Source: Gammaproteobacteria bacterium
GTDB taxonomy: Bacteria; Pseudomonadota; Gammaproteobacteria; Pseudomonadales; Azotimanducaceae
Assembly (NCBI GenBank): GCA_026707945.1
Contig: JAPOVV010000110.1
Span: forward strand, 62,001-126,000
Reading direction: 5' to 3'
DNA length: 64,000 nucleotides
The position numbers and the translations under genes were made by a program. Positions 59,978-64,000 of the stretch are shown here, piece by piece. The notes beneath the pieces are model-generated. The model had not been told where the DNA came from. It did no database searches and saw only the letters and a list, made by a program, of their open reading frames with translations. How positions within the stretch are numbered: position 1 is the first letter of the stretch; the number at the start of each line of letters is the position of its first letter.

Positions 59978-62329
59978 ATGAGTGCTGAAACTGGGATTGG
60001 TGCATCCGTTCTTCGAAAAGAGGATGCACGCTTCATCACGGGGAAAGGTCAATACACCGACGACATAAGTGTCTTCGGACAAACGCACTGCGTTTTTGTT
60101 CGATCCCCACATGCCCGCGCCAAAATCAATGGCATAAACACCGACGCTGCGATGGCGATGGATGGAGTGATTCGTGTCTTTACGGGAGACGAATTAGTCG
60201 AGGATGGGATAGGCGATCTGCCTTGTGGATGGGTGGTCAACAGCAAGGACGGCACACCCATGGTCTCGCCTCCGCACCCGCCAATCGCTACTTCCGTTGT
60301 GAATTACGTCGGGGAGCCATACGCTTTCGTAGTAGCGGAGACACTTCAAGCTGCCCGTGACGGCGCGGAAGCAGTCGAAGCTGATTTTGAAATCTTGGAA
60401 GCGGTCGTCGACACAGCAACCGCATCAAGTAGCGCCCAGATCCACGAGAACGCCCCAAACAATCAAGCGTACGACTGGGAGTTGGGAGATAGAGAGGCAA
60501 CGGATGCCGCATTTGCAAAGGCCGACCATGTCACGACTTTGGACATTACCAACAATCGGTTGATTCCGAACGCTATTGAGCCGCGAGCCGCCCTCGGCTC
60601 GTATGACGCCGCTTCAAGTACGTACACGCTTTACACGACATCACAGAACCCCCATGTCGAACGGGTTGTTCTAGCGTTGTTTGTAAACGTCGCACCCGAA
60701 GCAAATCTTCGCGTCATTTCACCAGACGTTGGTGGCGGGTTCGGCTCGAAGATCTTCGTTTACGCAGAAGAGACAGCGGTCATTTGGGCATCTGCAAAAG
60801 TCGGTAGACCTATTAAGTGGCGTGCCGATAGGACTGAGTCGTTTCTCAGCGACGCTCACGGACGCGATCACGTCACAAAAGCTGAGTTAGCGCTCTCGTC
60901 CGAAGGCGAAATGCTTGGTTTGCGCGTAAAAACCATTGCCAATATGGGGGCGTACCTCTCGACGTTCTCGTCGAGCGTACCTACCTATCTCTACGGCACC
61001 TTGATGGCTGGACAATACAAGACACCGGCCATCTACGTTGAGACTCAAGCCGTCTTCACAAACACGGCTCCCGTCGATGCGTATCGAGGTGCTGGTCGAC
61101 CGGAAGCGACCTACGTCGTTGAACGGATCGTTGAGACAGCAGCTCGCGAACTCAATATGGACCCGGTCGAACTACGGCGCAAGAATTTCATTCCTCCCGA
61201 TGCGTTTCCATATCAAACGCCTGTAGCGCTCGAGTACGACACAGGGAACTACGCGGCTAGTATGGGTAAAGCACTGGAACTCGCGGACAGCGATGGTTAC
61301 GCAGCCCGTAAAGCAGCTTCTGAAACCAATGGCAAACTGCGCGGACGAGGTTACTCGTGCTACATCGAAGCGTGCGGTATCGCACCTTCCCAGCTAGTTA
61401 TCTCGTTAGGCGCTGGCGTTGGTTTGTTCGAATCCGCAGAAGTACGCGTGGACGTATCCGGATCGGTAACGGTTATGACTGGTTCTCACAGTCATGGCCA
61501 AGGTCATGAAACTACGTTCGCACAGCTCGTGTCCGATCGCCTCGGCATCCCGTTCGAGAGTGTCAACGTCATTCATGGTGACACCGGACGATCCGACTAC
61601 GGACTTGGCACCTACGGATCTCGGTCCATAGCTGTCGGTGGATCTGCGATCGATCGTGCACTGGACAAGATCATTGCGAAAGGCAAGAAGATCGCCGCTC
61701 ACATGTTCGAAACCACAGAGGACCAGGTCGAATTCGCCGAAGGTCAGTTCAGTTATGCGGGAAGTAACGAACCGAAACCTTTTGCAGAGATTGCGGGGGC
61801 AGCGTACATCCCTGCCGTCTACCCACTCGATGAACTCGAACCAGGGCTCTCGGAAAAGGCCTTTTACGATCCGAAGAACTTTACGTATCCAGCCGGTTCG
61901 TACGTCTGCGAAGTCGAAATCGATCCTTCGACTGGCGTAACGGAAATCGAGAAATTCGTCGCAGTCGACGATTTCGGTAACGTCATAAATCCGATGATCG
62001 TGGAAGGTCAAGTTCATGGCGGGCTCGCTCAAGGTATTGGTCAGGCGCTACTTGAACATGGCATCTACGACGGTGACGGCAACCTCTCGACGGGTTCGTA
62101 TATGGACTACGCGATGCCGCGCGCCACCGATTTGCCTGATTTCGAGGTTGATATGACCTCAACACCTTGCACCCACAACCCGCTCGGCGTTAAGGGTTGT
62201 GGCGAAGCCGGAGCGATCGGATCGCCTGCTGCAGTCATGAATGCCATCACCGACGCTCTAGGCGTCAAGGATGTACCTATGCCTGCAACACCTCATACCG
62301 TATGGGAAACCATTCAACAAGGAGCGTAA
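59978..62329 (+). CDS. Molybdenum hydroxylase large subunit (CoxL-like, xanthine dehydrogenase family)
   Basis: The 783-residue subunit holds the molybdopterin cofactor: GGGFGSKIFVYAEE, AYRGAGRPEA at 368-377, GSHSHGQGHETTFAQ and the catalytic glutamate in GCGEAGAIG. True CO dehydrogenase (form I) has AYxCSFR with the copper-sulfur cysteine at the second position; here AYRGAGR is found, so this is not a form I CO dehydrogenase. It is more likely an aldehyde or N-heterocycle hydroxylase of the form II group. It needs the small and FAD subunits that flank it. Confidence 0.9.
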   Translation: MSAETGIGASVLRKEDARFITGKGQYTDDISVFGQTHCVFVRSPHARAKINGINTDAAMAMDGVIRVFTGDELVEDGIGDLPCGWVVNSKDGTPMVSPPHPPIATSVVNYVGEPYAFVVAETLQAARDGAEAVEADFEILEAVVDTATASSSAQIHENAPNNQAYDWELGDREATDAAFAKADHVTTLDITNNRLIPNAIEPRAALGSYDAASSTYTLYTTSQNPHVERVVLALFVNVAPEANLRVISPDVGGGFGSKIFVYAEETAVIWASAKVGRPIKWRADRTESFLSDAHGRDHVTKAELALSSEGEMLGLRVKTIANMGAYLSTFSSSVPTYLYGTLMAGQYKTPAIYVETQAVFTNTAPVDAYRGAGRPEATYVVERIVETAARELNMDPVELRRKNFIPPDAFPYQTPVALEYDTGNYAASMGKALELADSDGYAARKAASETNGKLRGRGYSCYIEACGIAPSQLVISLGAGVGLFESAEVRVDVSGSVTVMTGSHSHGQGHETTFAQLVSDRLGIPFESVNVIHGDTGRSDYGLGTYGSRSIAVGGSAIDRALDKIIAKGKKIAAHMFETTEDQVEFAEGQFSYAGSNEPKPFAEIAGAAYIPAVYPLDELEPGLSEKAFYDPKNFTYPAGSYVCEVEIDPSTGVTEIEKFVAVDDFGNVINPMIVEGQVHGGLAQGIGQALLEHGIYDGDGNLSTGSYMDYAMPRATDLPDFEVDMTSTPCTHNPLGVKGCGEAGAIGSPAAVMNAITDALGVKDVPMPATPHTVWETIQQGA

Positions 62330-62332
62330 GTC

Positions 62333-63118
62333 ATGTATACATTCAACTTTCGACGCGCTTCGAATTTAGATGAGGCGCAACAGATTCATCAATCGTCATC
62401 AGATGCCGTGTATGTTGCAGGCGGGATGACGCTAATCCCTTCGCTGAAACTCCGACTTGCGAATCCAGATGACGTCGTAGACCTAAGTCAGATCGACGGT
62501 CTCGGATCTATCTCATCAGCGGACGGTGTCGTCAGCATCGGTGCGATGGCGCGACATTGCGAAGTCGCCGCAACCTCAGACATACCGGCTCTCGCCGCGT
62601 TGGCGAATCGAATCGGTGATGCCCAGGTACGAAATCGCGGTACGATCGGTGGATCGCTGGCAAACAACGACCCGGCGGCTGACTATCCCGCGGCCGTACT
62701 AGGTCTTGGCGCAATCGTCCATACCAATGCACGCGCAATCGCAGGGGACGATTTCTTTGTCGATCTCTTCGAAACAGCACTCGATGAAGGGGAGATCATT
62801 ACACGAGTGGACTTCCCCATACCAAGACGCGCAGCATATGCGAAATTCGCTAACCAAGCGTCGAAATATGCGGTAGTCGGTGTAATGGTCGCAGAAACGG
62901 ATGCTGGCATTCGTGTCGGTGTCACCGGTGCGGCAGCTTGTGCGTTCAGACTCACAAGTTTTGAAGAAGCACTGTCCACAAACATGTCGGCGTCTGCGCT
63001 CGATGGCGTTGAGGTGGATAGTAGTGACTTCAATAGCGATCTGCACGCGTCTGCAGCGTATCGTGGTAGCCTCGTCACTGTTATGGCTAAACAGGCGGTG
63101 GACCAGCTGACCACGTGA
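62333..63118 (+). CDS. Molybdenum hydroxylase FAD subunit (CoxM-like)
   Basis: The 261-residue subunit binds FAD and passes electrons to the acceptor. The FAD motifs are AGGMTLIPSLKLRLANPD and RNRGTIGGSLANNDPAADYP. It starts three bases after the large subunit and ends with a four-base overlap on the next gene (GTGA). The gene order small-large-medium (S-L-M) differs from the more usual M-S-L. It is shorter than most CoxM proteins by about 20 residues. Confidence 0.93.
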   Translation: MYTFNFRRASNLDEAQQIHQSSSDAVYVAGGMTLIPSLKLRLANPDDVVDLSQIDGLGSISSADGVVSIGAMARHCEVAATSDIPALAALANRIGDAQVRNRGTIGGSLANNDPAADYPAAVLGLGAIVHTNARAIAGDDFFVDLFETALDEGEIITRVDFPIPRRAAYAKFANQASKYAVVGVMVAETDAGIRVGVTGAAACAFRLTSFEEALSTNMSASALDGVEVDSSDFNSDLHASAAYRGSLVTVMAKQAVDQLTT

Positions 63119-64000
63119 CCCGCATCAAGAGCTATCGATGTCACGAGATTTCTGAAGACATTGGCAGCATTCAACTTGATGAAATCGAAATAGCTGACCC
63201 CGGACCTGACGAAATTCAGGTCCGGGTGAAGGCGTGTGCTGTCAACTTTCCTGATCTACTCATGATTCAGGATAAGTATCAGTTCCATCCACCACGACCA
63301 TTCGCACCCGGTGGCGAAGGTTCCGGCGTTGTCGCAAAGGTCGGCTCCGAAGTCAAAGAGTGGAAGGAGGGCGATGCTTTGGTATTCGGGAGTCGCTTCG
63401 GCGGTTTTTCGGAAGCGATCAACATGTCCTCTAAAGCCGCACGACCGCTACCTCAGCACATGGACTTCGCTCAAGGTGCTTCATATAGCACAGCCTACTC
63501 GACAGCTTGGGTTGCGCTTTCCTATCGAGGTCAGGTAAAAGAAGGAGAATGGTTACTCGTACATGGTGCGACTGGCGGCGTGGGGTTGGCAGCGGTCGAT
63601 ATCGGCAAGCTACTTGGCGCAAACGTGATCGCAACGGGCGGCCGAGACGACAAGCTGGCAGTCGTGAAGTCACGTGGGGCTGACGAAGTCATTAACTACA
63701 CGTTGCCTGATGGTTCTCTCGGTGGATTTCGAGAGCACGTCAAGGAGATAACTGGTTCGGGCGGCGCGGATGTCGTCTTCGATCCTGTAGGCGGCGACGT
63801 TTTCGACGAGACGATGCGTTGTGTGAATTTCGGTGGGCGAATCTTGACGATTGGTTTTACAAGTGGTCGTTGGCCGCAAGCCGCAGTAAACCTCGTACTG
63901 ATCAAGATGCTATCGATCATCGGCGTACGCGCAGGTGAAATTGGACGACGCAATCCTGAACTGGGTGCTAAATTCCGTCGCGAATTGAACGAGCTCGCGC
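63115..64000 (+). CDS. NADPH:quinone oxidoreductase-like MDR protein (3' end outside the window)
   Basis: The frame from the GTG at 63115 is open to the window end, 295 codons. It is a zinc-free medium-chain reductase: DEIQVRVKACAVNFPDLL, PGGEGSGVVAKVG, then the cofactor fold VHGATGGVGLAAVDIGKLLGA and ATGGRDDKL, and DVVFDPVGG. Such enzymes reduce quinones or enoyl thioesters. The overlap with the FAD subunit (GTGA at 63115-63118) shows it is co-translated with the hydroxylase, so it may act on the product or accept its electrons. About 30-40 residues are missing. Confidence 0.88.
   Translation, partial: MTRIKSYRCHEISEDIGSIQLDEIEIADPGPDEIQVRVKACAVNFPDLLMIQDKYQFHPPRPFAPGGEGSGVVAKVGSEVKEWKEGDALVFGSRFGGFSEAINMSSKAARPLPQHMDFAQGASYSTAYSTAWVALSYRGQVKEGEWLLVHGATGGVGLAAVDIGKLLGANVIATGGRDDKLAVVKSRGADEVINYTLPDGSLGGFREHVKEITGSGGADVVFDPVGGDVFDETMRCVNFGGRILTIGFTSGRWPQAAVNLVLIKMLSIIGVRAGEIGRRNPELGAKFRRELNELA

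Noticed and set aside
59507-63118. Form I carbon monoxide dehydrogenase
   Set aside because: The large subunit has AYRGAGR, not the AYxCSFR loop with the copper-sulfur cysteine.
1-64000. CRISPR arrays, tRNA or rRNA genes
   Set aside because: No regularly spaced repeats and no tRNA- or rRNA-like segment were found by reading; a covariance-model search would be needed to exclude a divergent tRNA.

Overview
The window reads as a chromosomal segment of an uncultured, probably marine gammaproteobacterium. The best clue is the left arm (0.7-10.0 kb, minus strand), which keeps the classical gammaproteobacterial order proA-nadD-rsfS-rlmH-mrdA-rodA-mltB-rlpA-dacA-lipB, a cell-elongation and ribosome-maturation operon whose genes mostly overlap by a few bases. 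Spot counts put base composition near 50% G+C in the core, clearly lower in the 10.3-13.8 kb restriction-modification genes and higher in a 1-kb block at 46.6-47.6 kb. No rRNA, tRNA or CRISPR array was found.

Layout. 0-0.7 kb: 3' part of a MoeB/ThiF adenylyltransferase. 0.7-10.0 kb: envelope operon. 10.2-21.6 kb: accessory region with a two-gene restriction-modification system (nuclease-methyltransferase fusion plus specificity subunit), a fatty acid desaturase, a GIY-YIG-like protein, a small winged-helix-like protein, a decayed IS256-type transposase, an OLD-like ATPase and a CoiA-like nuclease. It closes with a C-terminal remnant of a second desaturase closely similar to the intact one. 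21.6-24.0 kb: housekeeping genes (LON-domain protein, uppP, VOC protein, ssb). 24.1-38.1 kb: catabolic genes (enolase-superfamily enzyme, DUF3500 lipoprotein, an AhpD-like protein, D-aminoacylase-like enzyme, metallophosphoesterase, metallo-beta-lactamase fold hydrolase, three CoA transferase family III proteins, YtcJ-like amidohydrolase, enoyl-CoA hydratase). 38.2-39.0 kb: a Phd/VapC toxin-antitoxin pair with a repeat-rich promoter. 39.1-49.2 kb: TRAP transporter, cytochrome P450, sulfatase, CmcJ/NvfI-type oxygenase, phytanoyl-CoA dioxygenase-like gene, DUF1428 gene and a tandem GFA protein. 49.3-58.0 kb: heterodimeric ABC exporter, split pntAA-pntAB-pntB transhydrogenase and a GPH-type sugar/cation symporter. 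58.3-64.0 kb: nitroreductase and a molybdenum hydroxylase operon (coxG-coxS-coxL-coxM-like) that runs into an NADPH:quinone oxidoreductase cut by the window end.

The most notable observation is on the minus strand at 26.5-27.6 kb. What looks like two adjacent genes is best read as one selenoprotein: an in-frame TGA sits exactly at the second cysteine of the AhpD motif (CxxUxxxH), and a G/C-rich stem-loop with a GUG apical loop follows 25 nt later, where a bacterial SECIS element should be. Second, the 10.2-21.6 kb segment looks like a small defence island next to or inside a broken desaturase duplication. Third, two adjacent CoA transferase-like genes (35.8-38.1 kb) both lack the aspartate nucleophile of the family. 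Fourth, a frameshifted DUF1428 fragment and a GC-rich phytanoyl-CoA dioxygenase-like gene mark a recent-looking insertion next to the intact DUF1428 gene.
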